A stretch of DNA of 63,376 nt from an uncultured Enhydrobacter sp. (GCA_946222995.1 CAMIOS010000015.1:1-63376); one strand, 5' to 3'. Counted from the first letter of the stretch, positions 26,662-36,033 are shown. The notes: generated by a model from the sequence alone, not told the origin. A program made the numbers and translations.

Positions 26662-26700
26662 CAATAACCTGCAACAACCTTGTGAATAGGTTGGTTATTG
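26662..26700 (+). other. Imperfect hairpin upstream of the AAA-rtcA operon
   Basis: CAATAAC (26662-26668) pairs with GTTATTG (26694-26700) and CAACCT (26675-26680) with AGGTTG (26688-26693). The loop is 7 bases and there is a 6-base bulge on the 5' side. No T-run follows, so it is not an intrinsic terminator. It lies 78 bases before the AAA start, inside the 330-base gap after the tRNA. No promoter for the operon could be placed with confidence in the rest of that gap. Confidence 0.55.
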
Positions 26701-26778
26701 CAAGCTCAACCCTGCCTAAAGTTATTTAAAGTTTAGACGCATCACTTTTATTTTATCCCGTTACTACTAGAGTATATT

Positions 26779-27930
26779 ATGAAATTATTAGAATCCAAAT
26801 ATTATCAGCCCCGTAAAGTCTTGTGTGCCTCAAGCGATTCGCCTTACCCTGTGCAATTGGTGACCGATGCTGAGCAATACAAAAATCGCAGCAACCCGTT
26901 TGAATGTATTCTTGATGATTGCTTGCCTTCGGTGCATTTGGGCAATTATGATATGGTGATTAGCCGTGATAAGCTCAAAGAATTTAAACGTTGTACCGAT
27001 TTTCATACCATTGCGTATTCGCACAAAACCGACCGCCTATACGAGCAAGAAGCCTGTTTTTATCATCCCCAATTTGAGATATTTTTGTTGGCTAATGAGG
27101 ATTTATCCAATGATTATGATGAATATATCTTTGATTCTGGCTTGCTTAAAGTAACGGCATTGTATTACGAACCGACCAAAGCCCTAATTGGGGATAGTAT
27201 TCGTACCATTTTTGATGATTATTTGCAAAAATATACCTCAAGCGAAGCGAAAGTGTCGATATTGTTTAAAGAAACGCACGGTTTTGTGTTCAAAACCCAC
27301 CGTATCAAGCCGTTTGCAATTAATTTTGATACCATGTATGCCGATGATTTCAAGCCCATCCATCAACACATTAAACACAGTTTACTTAACGACAATAAGG
27401 GCGTGGTACTATTGCATGGCATTGCAGGCTCTGGCAAAACCAACTATATTAAATGGCTGACCAGCCAAGTGCCTGATAAAAAGTTTATCTTTGTGCCCAC
27501 CAATATGATTGGGTATCTTACCAATCCCGAATTTATGTCGCTGCTAGTTGACAACAAAAATTCGGTGTTGGTATTAGAGGATTGTGAAAATTATATTGCC
27601 GAGCGCAGCGTGGATAACGCCAATACCGATGTCGTCTCATCGATTTTAAATATTGCCGACGGGATGCTGTCGGATATTTTAGAATGTCAGTTCATCTGCA
27701 CCTTTAACTCAGATATTTCAAAAATTGATTCTGCGTTATTGCGAAAAGGGCGTCTAATTGCTGAGTATAAATTTAAAGAATTATCAATAGAAAAATCCAA
27801 TGCTTATTTGGCGTCGACTGGCAGCGATAAAACCGTGGATAAGCCACATTCATTGGCAGAACTGACCAATGTTGAAACCGTGGCATACAAAGAAAAAGCA
27901 CTTGAAAAGCCCAAATTTGGATTCATCTGA
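26779..27930 (+). CDS. BCS1-like classic AAA ATPase, partner of RtcA
   Basis: A 383-residue soluble protein with no name that I recognise. Residues 1-190 match no domain I know. Residues 190-335 are an AAA module: Walker A GIAGSGKT (214-221), Walker B VLVLEDCE (263-270, with the ED order seen in BCS1-type proteins), sensor-1 Asn in CTFN (307-310) and the second region of homology KIDSALLRKGRL (315-326) with its arginine fingers. A short Lys/Glu-rich tail ends at FGFI. Its stop TGA shares one base with the rtcA start (TGATG), so it is coupled to rtcA. Remodelling of an RNP or an RNA-repair complex is inference from that linkage. It is clearly an ATPase; its substrate is unknown. Confidence 0.8.
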   Translation: MKLLESKYYQPRKVLCASSDSPYPVQLVTDAEQYKNRSNPFECILDDCLPSVHLGNYDMVISRDKLKEFKRCTDFHTIAYSHKTDRLYEQEACFYHPQFEIFLLANEDLSNDYDEYIFDSGLLKVTALYYEPTKALIGDSIRTIFDDYLQKYTSSEAKVSILFKETHGFVFKTHRIKPFAINFDTMYADDFKPIHQHIKHSLLNDNKGVVLLHGIAGSGKTNYIKWLTSQVPDKKFIFVPTNMIGYLTNPEFMSLLVDNKNSVLVLEDCENYIAERSVDNANTDVVSSILNIADGMLSDILECQFICTFNSDISKIDSALLRKGRLIAEYKFKELSIEKSNAYLASTGSDKTVDKPHSLAELTNVETVAYKEKALEKPKFGFI

Positions 27931-29006
27931 TGTTAAAAATTGACGGTTCATTTGGCGAAGGTGGCGGGCAAATTTTGCGTACCGCCCTCGCCCTATCCAT
28001 GATTACCCAAATACCCATCGAAATTAGCAACATCCGTGCAGGTCGCAAAAAGCCAGGCTTAATGAGGCAACATCTCGTTTGCGTACAGGCCGCCAAGGCA
28101 ATTAGTCATGCGGCAGTCACAGGCGCTGAATTGGGCAGTCAAATCTTACAGTTTATTCCACACACAGTACAAAGCGGCGAGTATGCCTTTGATATTGGTT
28201 CGGCAGGCAGCACCGCGCTGGTTTTGCAAACGATTTTGCCGCCGCTGTTATTGGCAAGTCATGCGTCAACTGTCACCATTAAAGGCGGTACGCATAACCC
28301 ACTTGCCCCGACGGTCGACTTTTTGCAACATGCCTTTATCCCTGCCCTTGCCAAGATGGGCATCAAGCTTGAACTTGAGCTTAAACAAGCCGGTTTTGCC
28401 CCTGTGGGTGGCGGAGAAATAATCGCCAACATTTATCCTATTGCTGCGTCGGTCAATCACCCAAAGTTTGAGGTGCTTAATCGTGGCAAATTACTCGGCG
28501 TTGATTTGGTGGCAAGTGAATTAAATTTGCACATTGATATTCCCAACCGAGAACTTGCCAGTGCTGCAACCTACTTGCTAGAAAAAAATGGCGTAACGAA
28601 AGAACAACTTCATCAACGCGTTGCTTCCCTCAAGGGTATCGGTGAAGGCAATACTTGCTATGCCATTGTTAAAAATGAAAATCACCAAGAAGTTTTTACA
28701 CGCTTGGGTGAAAAGAAAAATTCAGCAGAAAATATTGGTAAGCGTTTAGCCGGGTTGGTCAATCGCTACTTCGCCAGTGATGCCTGTGTTGATGAGTATT
28801 TGGCTGATCAGTTACTGTTGCCACTGGCGATTCTTGTTGATAACAAACGGTTTGAAAGTAAAGTTGCTCAATTTTCGGCTCGTATGATTAGCGAACATAC
28901 CCGCACGCAAGCGGTTATGATTGAAAAATTTTTGCCTGTCAGTATTATGTTTAAACCCATTGAACATCAGCAATCGTCTATACTTGTTATCATTCAAAGC
29001 AAGTAA
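27930..29006 (+). CDS. rtcA: RNA 3'-terminal phosphate cyclase
   Basis: Converts an RNA 3'-phosphate to a 2',3'-cyclic phosphate using ATP through a covalent nucleotidyl-histidine. Seen are DGSFGEGGGQILRTALALS at the start, IRAGRKKPGLMRQH, DIGSAGSTALVLQTILPPLL, the KGGTHNPLAPTVDF block and SEHTRTQ near 321-327, in which H323 is the expected adenylated histidine. 358 residues, slightly longer than the E. coli enzyme. In E. coli rtcA is paired with rtcB and controlled by the sigma-54 activator RtcR; neither is here, and the partner is an AAA ATPase instead. A strong terminator follows. Confidence 0.95.
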   Translation: MLKIDGSFGEGGGQILRTALALSMITQIPIEISNIRAGRKKPGLMRQHLVCVQAAKAISHAAVTGAELGSQILQFIPHTVQSGEYAFDIGSAGSTALVLQTILPPLLLASHASTVTIKGGTHNPLAPTVDFLQHAFIPALAKMGIKLELELKQAGFAPVGGGEIIANIYPIAASVNHPKFEVLNRGKLLGVDLVASELNLHIDIPNRELASAATYLLEKNGVTKEQLHQRVASLKGIGEGNTCYAIVKNENHQEVFTRLGEKKNSAENIGKRLAGLVNRYFASDACVDEYLADQLLLPLAILVDNKRFESKVAQFSARMISEHTRTQAVMIEKFLPVSIMFKPIEHQQSSILVIIQSK

Positions 29007-29013
29007 ACGATTT

Positions 29014-29048
29014 AAAAAAGCCCCAACCTTCTCAGTTGGGGCTTTTTT
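29014..29048. terminator. Bidirectional terminator between rtcA and clpA
   Basis: A perfect 14-bp stem (29014-29027 with 29035-29048), GCCCCAAC core, 7-base loop and poly-A/poly-T flanks. It serves the convergent rtcA and clpA genes. Confidence 0.9.
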
Positions 29049-29083
29049 ATGTACGATTCAACGAAAAGATAGGCTAAAGATAA

Positions 29084-31450
29084 TTAAGCATTGTCTGGTT
29101 GATTGGTATGCACGGTTTCAAGTTCAATGCCTGTTTTATCCTCATTCATCTTGACTGATACCACGCCCCCATCAACCAAATCTCCGAATAAAATCATATT
29201 AGCCAGCGGTTTTTTGATTTCGTCTTGAATAAGGCGAGCCATCGGACGAGCACCCATCAAGCGGTCATACCCTTTATCCGCCAAATAATCCCGTACAGCG
29301 TCATCAATCTCAAGAGTGACTTTTTTGTCATCAAGTTGCGCTTGCAATTCGACCAAGAATTTATCCACCACCGACACGATGACCGATTTATCAAGCGGAT
29401 TAAAGTGAATAATCGCATCCAGACGATTACGAAACTCTGGAGTAAACATTCGCTTCATCGCCTCAGAATTGTCCCGGCTATGGTCTTGATGAGTAAAGCC
29501 CATACTATTGCGACTAATACTATCTGCCCCGACATTGGTTGTCATAATTAAAATGACCTGTTTAAAGCTTGAGGTGCGACCGTTGTTATCAGTGAGCGAG
29601 CCGTGATCCATCACTTGCAAAAGCAAGTTAAACACATCAGGGTGCGCCTTTTCAATTTCGTCAAGTAATAACACGCAATGCGGAAATTGGTTAATTTTTT
29701 CGGTCAATAAACCGCCTTGATCAAAACCAACATAGCCAGGGGGCGCACCGATTAAGCGCGAAGCGGTGTGCGCCTCCATGTATTCTGACATATCAAAACG
29801 CACCAACTCCACACCCAATAAATTGGCAAGCTGACGGCTAACCTCGGTCTTGCCCACGCCGGTGGGTCCTGCAAACATAAACGAGCCAATGGGTTTATCA
29901 TCGGTTTTTAAACCTGCTCGTGATAGCTTGATAGCATCTGCCAAGGTTTTAATCGCTTCATCTTGCCCAAACACCAAATGTTTTAGATTCGCTTCCAAAT
30001 CTTTTAGGGTGGCTTTATCATCATTGGACACCGATTTTGGAGGGATTCGGGCAATTTTAGCGACGATATGTTCAATTTGGGGCACATCAATCAATGCAGG
30101 GCTTGCTGTTGTTTTCTTGCCAACCGTCGATTCAGCTGTTGCGCTTGTGCCATGCTCTTCCATCATTACAGGCGCGGATGTTACCGCATTTTCAATTAGA
30201 TCATCGGCTTGCTGCGGCTGTTGCAACCGTACAAACGCCCCTGCTTCATCAATCACGTCAATTGCTTTATCAGGTAAAAAGCGTTCATGAATATGCTTGA
30301 CCGCTAGATGCACCGCACTTTGCAACGCCTCATCGGTATAATTGACTTGGTGGAAGTCTTCGTATTTAGCTTTTAAGCCACGCAGAATATCAATGGTTTC
30401 ATCCACGCTCGGCTCATTAACATCAATTTTTTGGAAACGGCGGCTTAACGCATGATCTTTTTCAAACACTTGACGATATTCGGCAAAAGTGGTTGAACCG
30501 ATACAACGAAGCTCACCAGATGCCAACGCGGGCTTGATCAAGTTTGACACATCCATGCTACTACTCATGGACGAGCCTGCCCCAATAATCATGTGGATTT
30601 CATCAATAAATAAAATGGCATTGGGCTTTTGTTTTAAGGCATCGAGCAAGGCTTTCATGCGTTTTTCAAAGTCACCACGGTATTTTGTGCCTGCAATTAA
30701 TGCCCCTATGTCTAAACTATATACCACACAGCCAGATAAAGGTTTTGGGGCTTTGTCATTGACAATCAGCCACGCTAAGCCTTCGGCAATCGAAGTTTTG
30801 CCCACCCCAGGATCGCCTACCAATAAGGGGTTGTTTTTACGACGACGGCATAAAATTTGGGCGGTACGTTCAATTTCGGCAGCTCGCCCAATCAATGGGT
30901 CTGTATTACCCTTGGCGGCTTTTTGATTTAGATTCACCGCATATTCACTTAGCGGGTCTTTACTGGTTTTAGCGTTTTCGCTGTCTTCTTGAGTTTCGGT
31001 GGTTTTTTCTTTGGTTTTTCTGTCTTGACCATGTGACAAATATTGGGTCAACTCTAGGCGAGTCACCCCTTGTTTTTTAAGTAAATAAACAGCATAGGTA
31101 TCGTGCTCTGAAAACATCGATACCAACAGGTCTGAACCTTCGACCAACCGCGAACTTGCAACTGACTGCACATGAAAAATCGCCCGCTGCAAAATACGGT
31201 CAAAACTACGCGTGGGTTGTGGCGAGTAATCCTCTTTTTCATCTACTTTGGGCGTGTGTTCGTCAATATATTGAATCAAATCAGCTTCAAGTTGGTCAAG
31301 ATTGACCGCACAAGCGACCAACGCTTCAACTGCTTTTTCATTCTCAAGCAAGGCTAGCAATAAATGCTCAACGGTTAAATACTCATGCGATCGCTGTTTG
31401 GCAAGGGTGACAACCAAACGCAAGGTACTTTGTAATTCAAGGCTTAACAT
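29084..31450 (-). CDS. clpA: ATP-dependent Clp protease ATP-binding subunit ClpA
   Basis: Hexameric AAA+ unfoldase that feeds ClpP. An N-terminal double Clp_N repeat (1-150) is followed by D1 with GDPGVGKTSIAEGLA and FIDEIHMIIGAG and by D2 with GPTGVGKTEVSRQL, LLDEIEKAHPDVFN and the IGAPPGYVGFDQGG pore region. An acidic, Lys/Glu-rich linker at about 150-175 and a Thr/Ala-rich linker between D1 and D2 (about 420-450) are somewhat long. 788 residues, near the usual 750-760. The adaptor gene clpS is upstream by 269 bases on the same strand. Confidence 0.97.
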   Translation of the reverse strand: MLSLELQSTLRLVVTLAKQRSHEYLTVEHLLLALLENEKAVEALVACAVNLDQLEADLIQYIDEHTPKVDEKEDYSPQPTRSFDRILQRAIFHVQSVASSRLVEGSDLLVSMFSEHDTYAVYLLKKQGVTRLELTQYLSHGQDRKTKEKTTETQEDSENAKTSKDPLSEYAVNLNQKAAKGNTDPLIGRAAEIERTAQILCRRRKNNPLLVGDPGVGKTSIAEGLAWLIVNDKAPKPLSGCVVYSLDIGALIAGTKYRGDFEKRMKALLDALKQKPNAILFIDEIHMIIGAGSSMSSSMDVSNLIKPALASGELRCIGSTTFAEYRQVFEKDHALSRRFQKIDVNEPSVDETIDILRGLKAKYEDFHQVNYTDEALQSAVHLAVKHIHERFLPDKAIDVIDEAGAFVRLQQPQQADDLIENAVTSAPVMMEEHGTSATAESTVGKKTTASPALIDVPQIEHIVAKIARIPPKSVSNDDKATLKDLEANLKHLVFGQDEAIKTLADAIKLSRAGLKTDDKPIGSFMFAGPTGVGKTEVSRQLANLLGVELVRFDMSEYMEAHTASRLIGAPPGYVGFDQGGLLTEKINQFPHCVLLLDEIEKAHPDVFNLLLQVMDHGSLTDNNGRTSSFKQVILIMTTNVGADSISRNSMGFTHQDHSRDNSEAMKRMFTPEFRNRLDAIIHFNPLDKSVIVSVVDKFLVELQAQLDDKKVTLEIDDAVRDYLADKGYDRLMGARPMARLIQDEIKKPLANMILFGDLVDGGVVSVKMNEDKTGIELETVHTNQPDNA

Positions 31451-31719
31451 ATCTCTTCCTTATTATTGGCATTTGACACGCTTCTTTATTTCCTTTAATT
31501 TATCCATAACCATACGTGATTACAAGGTATATTTCATAGCAATTTATGAAAATTAGCTGCTAATGGTTATGCACAAGGTTATGGGTTATTGGATAAGAAT
31601 TAAAGAGAACTTAAAAATACTGACTGTCAAAATGCGTGGTGATAATAATTTAATAAGGGTGATAAGAGAAATATCAAGGGCATAGGATCACAGTAGGATG
31701 CGCCTGTCATAACCAGTAA

Positions 31720-32133
31720 CTAGCCTTCTGGCTGGGGTTCAATTTGGGTAAGTAGCGGAAATCCTGCTTGACGCGCTTCTCGGTTGACGGTTTGGGCTTT
31801 GGTTTCGGCGATATCTTTGGGATAAACACCCGCAATGCCTTTGCCTTGGTGGTGAATCGATAGCATGATTGACACGGCGCTGTCTAGGCTGTGTTTAAAA
31901 TGCTCTTGCAATATAGCAACCACAAACTCCATCGGCGTATAATCATCGTTATACATGACCACCGCATACATTTGCGGTTTTTTAAGTTCAGGGTCAGCCA
32001 ATAAAACATCTTGCACTTCTTCGCTGTCGGGGCGTCCGTCGATGTCATCATTATTAAGCTTAGTCGGGAAAATATTAGGCGTATAGCTTGGGTAATGCCA
32101 ATCTGCCGCCGCACTTGGAAACACGTTTTTCAT
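31720..32133 (-). CDS. clpS: ATP-dependent Clp protease adaptor ClpS
   Basis: N-recognin that delivers N-degron substrates to ClpA. The folded core starts near residue 50 with YAVVMYNDDYTPMEFVVAIL and contains MLSIHHQGKGIAGVYPKDIAETKA. A disordered N-terminal extension of about 45 residues (Asp/Glu-rich, DDIDGRPDSEEVQD) precedes it, longer than in most species. ATG 32133 is used, but the only purine-rich site (AAGGAA) is close to an in-frame TTG at 32148, so the start is uncertain. Immediately upstream of clpA in the same direction, as expected. Confidence 0.93.
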   Translation of the reverse strand: MKNVFPSAAADWHYPSYTPNIFPTKLNNDDIDGRPDSEEVQDVLLADPELKKPQMYAVVMYNDDYTPMEFVVAILQEHFKHSLDSAVSIMLSIHHQGKGIAGVYPKDIAETKAQTVNREARQAGFPLLTQIEPQPEG

Positions 32134-32243
32134 AGCGATTGGGTACAATATTCCTTGGTTAAAAATTTTATATTACTTACTTTATTGGTGACCGCTTAAA
32201 GTCCTAATCAATGATTAGTCTTACCTGCGGCTTTTGCTGACTG

Positions 32244-33164
32244 CTACTGGGTCGCTTTTTTATGAGCGCTTTCCACAGTCTTGGTAGCATTTGCCTTACT
32301 TGAGTTATCAGATTTATTGCTTGCAGACTGGCTATTGATTGTGGTGTCCACCGTCATTGAGGCAGCATTGGGGTCTTCCACTGGGCGCTGATCTTCAGCG
32401 GGGGCTTCTTCAAGCGAATAGGGCAAATCATCGATAGGCTGTCCAAGCTGCCAGTCATAAATATGTTCTGCTTTTTGGCTGCCTGCTGTGAGCTCTAGTT
32501 TAACCTGTTTTGGTACAAAATCTTTTGGCATAATAAAGCGCCCACGAATACGAGCAATGCCATTAATGTCATAGTTATTTGGCTGAATCGGTACTTCAAC
32601 CATATTGACTTCATCCAGCAAAGTAAGCTTGGCAGTCAATAGTTTAGATTGCCCAGAGGGATCAACCATACCCACATCAAAGCGATATTCATAAGCATTT
32701 TCGGGCAATGGGGCAATTTTTGCCCCAATCACTTGCAAGGGAATACCACCTTTTTTTGCCAAGGCTTGGGTCAAAAATTCTTGCCCTTGAGCCAGTTGTA
32801 AATTGGTGACTTTGAGTGTTTGGCTGCTATCTCGAAGCTCGGCAAGGTTTGATAGGCTGATATCTCGCTCTTGCTGAGCAGTGGTCAATTGGGCTTGCAG
32901 GCTGTCTGATTTTTGTTTTAATGCTTTGACATTGCTAGCAGAAATTTCTTGTCCTTCTGCTAGCTGTTTTGCCTGCTGGGCAGCATAGCTAATTCCACGA
33001 TTGTAGCCAATACGTTGCCCAAACATCAATGCCAAAGCTGCCACTATCAATAAACTAATGCCAAACGCCATTAATGTCTTTGATGGCGTATTATTATTGG
33101 TTAGTAATCGTGGTGGCAACGGCAATTGAGAATCAGAGTCTGACTTTTTCTCAGGTAAGTCCAT
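32244..33164 (-). CDS. DUF6776 family membrane-anchored coiled-coil protein
   Basis: An inner-membrane protein of unknown function with the N-terminus in the cytoplasm. Residues about 33-52 form a single hydrophobic anchor (TLMAFGISLLIVAALALMFG). A coiled coil (about 60-130, Gln/Leu/Ala-rich heptads) and a beta-rich domain (EYRFDVGMVDPSG, VEVPIQPNNYDINGIARIRGRF) follow. The tail after 250 is low complexity (Ser/Asn/Thr/Lys). Start ATG 33164 has GAG 8 bases upstream; a TTG at 33176 is the distal alternative. It lies next to argC, where DUF6776 proteins are often found, as I recall it. About 306 residues. Confidence 0.7.
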   Translation of the reverse strand: MDLPEKKSDSDSQLPLPPRLLTNNNTPSKTLMAFGISLLIVAALALMFGQRIGYNRGISYAAQQAKQLAEGQEISASNVKALKQKSDSLQAQLTTAQQERDISLSNLAELRDSSQTLKVTNLQLAQGQEFLTQALAKKGGIPLQVIGAKIAPLPENAYEYRFDVGMVDPSGQSKLLTAKLTLLDEVNMVEVPIQPNNYDINGIARIRGRFIMPKDFVPKQVKLELTAGSQKAEHIYDWQLGQPIDDLPYSLEEAPAEDQRPVEDPNAASMTVDTTINSQSASNKSDNSSKANATKTVESAHKKATQ

Positions 33165-33390
33165 ACAGTTACTCAATGGTGAATATCAATTAATAAATCA
33201 TCAAAATCGCTCACTATTTATTACTAAGCGACTTTAACAAAAATGACCCAGCTTTGAATAACTGAGCCTATAATTTCTTACCTATATCAATAATAAGGCA
33301 TTATTGGCAGGATTCATGACAAAACGCTGTGTATTATAAACTATTCAAAACGCCGTGTGCACTTAAATTTCTTGTCTTAAAGCTTCAAGA

Positions 33391-34461
33391 TTAAGGCACA
33401 ACTGGCACATGGGTCAAGCCCAGTGTTTCTTCAAGCCCAAACATGATATTCATGTTTTGTACCGCTTGTCCTGCCGCCCCTTTAACCAGATTATCTTGCA
33501 CCACCAAAATGGTAGCCATTGGGCTTTTTTCAAGGGTTTGAATGGCAATCCGTAATCGGTTACTGCCCCGTACACTGCGGGTATCAGGATATTTACCCTT
33601 GGGCATGACATCCACAAAATATTCATTTTGATAAGCGGTTTCATAAATTGTTTGCAGATCAACCGCTTGCCCTGCGTCGGTCAGGCGAACGTGAATGGTG
33701 CTAAACATGCCGCGAATCATGGGTACAAGGTGCGGCACAAAACGGATGTCATGGCTTTGCACTGCTTTAGCATTGAGCAGCGTATCTACCCCCTGTTCAA
33801 TCTCTGGACTATGCCGATGTCCTGCCACGCCATAGGCAGAAAAACTGTCTGAGGTTTCGCTAAACAATAAGTTCATTTTGGCTTGGCGACCGGCACCCGA
33901 CACACCCGATTTGGCATCAATAATCACCCACGGCTCGATCAAGGCAGTATTTTGGCGATTTTGCTCATCGATTAAGGGCTTTAAGCCCAAAATGGCGGTG
34001 GTCGGATAGCAACCTGGATTGCCGATAATATCTGCTTTGGCGATCGCATGACGATTGACTTCGGGCAATCCATATACTGATTGTCGCAGTAAGTCGGGAC
34101 AATCATGTTCAAGGTCATACCATTGTTTAAAATCATCAAGGCTTTGTAAACGAAAGTCGGCTGCTAAATCAATCACTTTGGTATTGTTTGCCGTGAGAAA
34201 TTTAGCGTGTTTCATCGCCACACCATGCGGGGTCGCAAAAAAGATCACATCACAGGCTGCTAAGGCTTTTTCATCAAGGTCAGAAAATTCAAGATCAGAC
34301 ACGCCCCGCAAACTTGGAAACATATCATCGACTCGTCTGCCCGCCTCTGAGCGAGAGGTGAGCAAGAGTATTTCTGTTTGGGGGTGCTGGCTAAGTAGCC
34401 GAATGAGTTCAACGCCGGTATATCCTGTACCGCCGACAATGCCGACTTTAATTATATTCAT
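33391..34461 (-). CDS. argC: N-acetyl-gamma-glutamyl-phosphate reductase
   Basis: NADPH-dependent third step of arginine synthesis. VGIVGGTGYTGVELIRLL at the N-terminus binds NADPH, IIGNPGCYPTTAILGL carries the catalytic Cys, and GHRHSPEIEQ and VVQDNLVKGAAGQAVQNMN match the family. 356 residues, type 1 length. Downstream of hemE by 17 bases, so probably one transcript from proB onward. Confidence 0.97.
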   Translation of the reverse strand: MNIIKVGIVGGTGYTGVELIRLLSQHPQTEILLLTSRSEAGRRVDDMFPSLRGVSDLEFSDLDEKALAACDVIFFATPHGVAMKHAKFLTANNTKVIDLAADFRLQSLDDFKQWYDLEHDCPDLLRQSVYGLPEVNRHAIAKADIIGNPGCYPTTAILGLKPLIDEQNRQNTALIEPWVIIDAKSGVSGAGRQAKMNLLFSETSDSFSAYGVAGHRHSPEIEQGVDTLLNAKAVQSHDIRFVPHLVPMIRGMFSTIHVRLTDAGQAVDLQTIYETAYQNEYFVDVMPKGKYPDTRSVRGSNRLRIAIQTLEKSPMATILVVQDNLVKGAAGQAVQNMNIMFGLEETLGLTHVPVVP

Positions 34462-34478
34462 GTGATTTCCTTATTATT

Positions 34479-35588
34479 TTATAGTTGATAATCATGCACC
34501 GCATCGATAAAGGCTTTGGCGTGGTCGGGATTGACCCATTGCTGAATACCATGCCCAAGATTTGCCACATAGCCTGTCTTATCGCCCACGCTATAGGCAT
34601 CGGCAAGCATCAAATGCGCCTGTCTGCGGATTTCATCGGTGCTAGCATATAGCGTCGCTGGGTCAAGATTGCCTTGTAAGGCAATGCCTTTGTGCAGTTT
34701 TTTATCTCGTTTGGTGAGTTCTTTTTGTTGTTCAAACACGATTTCACGGGCTTTAGAAAGGGGCATTGTCCAATCCAGCCCCAACGCATCCGCCCCGCTA
34801 TGGGCTTGGATATCGAGCCACAGACCGCCCCCTTTGGTAAACAATACCACGGGCACATCGGGATGCTTTTCTTTCAGCTTTGACACAATTTGGGTATTAT
34901 AATGGTGCGAAAATTCGATAAATTGGCGGTGTGCTAATGCCCCGCCCCAACTGTCAAAAATCTGCACGAGCTGAGCCCCTGCCTCGATTTGGGCAGACAG
35001 ATAATTTACCACATCATCCGCCAATTTTTGTAACAGGGCGTGTAGCGTTTTAGGCTCGCTATATAGCATGGCTTTGGTATGGCGAAATTCTTTGGAACTG
35101 CCACCTTCGACCATGTAGGTGGCGAGTGTCCACGGGCTACCCGAAAAACCAAACAGCGGAGCTCGACCTGCCAAGGCGTGACGAATACTGGTGACGGCTT
35201 TCATCACATAGTCAAGCTCGCTTGCCATATCGACGTTTGGCAGGGCTTGCACGTCGGCGATACTGCGAATGGTGTGTTTAAATTTAGGCCCTTCACCGGT
35301 TTCAAAATACAATCCAAGCCCCAACGCATCGGGAATGGTCAAGATATCGCTAAACAAAATGGCGGCATCTAAGTCAAATCGGCGAAACGGCTGAATCGTC
35401 ACTTCGGTCGCCAAGTCGGTATTTTTGCATAGGCTTAAAAAGTCGCCTGCTTGACTACGGGTTTTTTTGTATTCTGGTAGGTAGCGACCTGCTTGTCGCA
35501 TCATCCACACGGGCGTTACGTCAATGGGTTCAAAGCGTAATGCCTTTAAAATACGGTCGTTTTTTAACATGGGGAAATTTTGGGTCAT
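34479..35588 (-). CDS. hemE: Uroporphyrinogen decarboxylase
   Basis: Decarboxylates uroporphyrinogen III to coproporphyrinogen III in haem synthesis. PVWMMRQAGRYLPEY (substrate loop), AAILFSDILTIPDALG with the catalytic Asp, FSGSPWTLATYMVEGG, FDSWGGAL and the C-terminal YVANLGHGIQQWVNPDHA are all present. 369 residues, usual. Same direction and close to argC; a small PUA-like gene stands just upstream. Confidence 0.98.
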   Translation of the reverse strand: MTQNFPMLKNDRILKALRFEPIDVTPVWMMRQAGRYLPEYKKTRSQAGDFLSLCKNTDLATEVTIQPFRRFDLDAAILFSDILTIPDALGLGLYFETGEGPKFKHTIRSIADVQALPNVDMASELDYVMKAVTSIRHALAGRAPLFGFSGSPWTLATYMVEGGSSKEFRHTKAMLYSEPKTLHALLQKLADDVVNYLSAQIEAGAQLVQIFDSWGGALAHRQFIEFSHHYNTQIVSKLKEKHPDVPVVLFTKGGGLWLDIQAHSGADALGLDWTMPLSKAREIVFEQQKELTKRDKKLHKGIALQGNLDPATLYASTDEIRRQAHLMLADAYSVGDKTGYVANLGHGIQQWVNPDHAKAFIDAVHDYQL

Positions 35589-35637
35589 GAGATTGCCTTT
35601 TTTATACTTAAAAGAGAAATAATTATTCAGATGTGCT

Positions 35638-36033
35638 TTATTTATCTGGAAAAATTTCCCGTATAATTTTTACGGGCGTAACATCTTCATATTCTATAGG
35701 TTTCGCATATCCTGCAAATGTGAAATCATCACGATTTTCTTCTCTAAAAAATACAGCGACTTCATATCTACCACTAATTAGCTCTTTTATTTGGTTTTGA
35801 TTAAGATTCGTCCCATTCTTTGCAAACCATAAAAACTTATCCTTGCCAATAAATTCATTTCCATAATCATGACCTGTTCTACCTGCTACACCTACATTGG
35901 CAAAAATATAATAACTGTCACCATATTTAAAATAGCCGTTTGAATATACTCCGCCTTTAGTACCTTCAGGCAAACCAATTACGTCAAGGACTTTTGCACG
36001 CTTATATTTTTTATTAACATTGAAATTTTCCAT
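35638..36033 (-). CDS. Small protein resembling a restriction-associated PUA-like (DUF3427-like) domain
   Basis: A 131-residue soluble protein. The pattern NVGVAGRTGHDY (46-57), FLWFAKNGTNLNQ (67-79), IKELISG and VAVFFREENRDDFTFAG (92-108) resembles, as I recall it, a domain found beside HNH nucleases and helicase-type restriction proteins and grouped with PUA-like or modified-base reader folds. Here it stands alone, without a nuclease. AAGGAAA lies 8 bases before the ATG. The gene is lower in GC than its neighbours proB and hemE and sits between them on the same strand with short gaps, which suggests insertion into an existing operon. Domain assignment is tentative; catalytic residues cannot be named. 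Confidence 0.6.
   Translation of the reverse strand: MENFNVNKKYKRAKVLDVIGLPEGTKGGVYSNGYFKYGDSYYIFANVGVAGRTGHDYGNEFIGKDKFLWFAKNGTNLNQNQIKELISGRYEVAVFFREENRDDFTFAGYAKPIEYEDVTPVKIIREIFPDK

Noticed and set aside
29850..30290. Plus-strand frame of 146 residues opposite clpA
   Set aside because: Antisense shadow of clpA. Its Ser/Ala/Ile-rich composition follows the reverse of clpA codons, and it has no ribosome binding site that decides a start.
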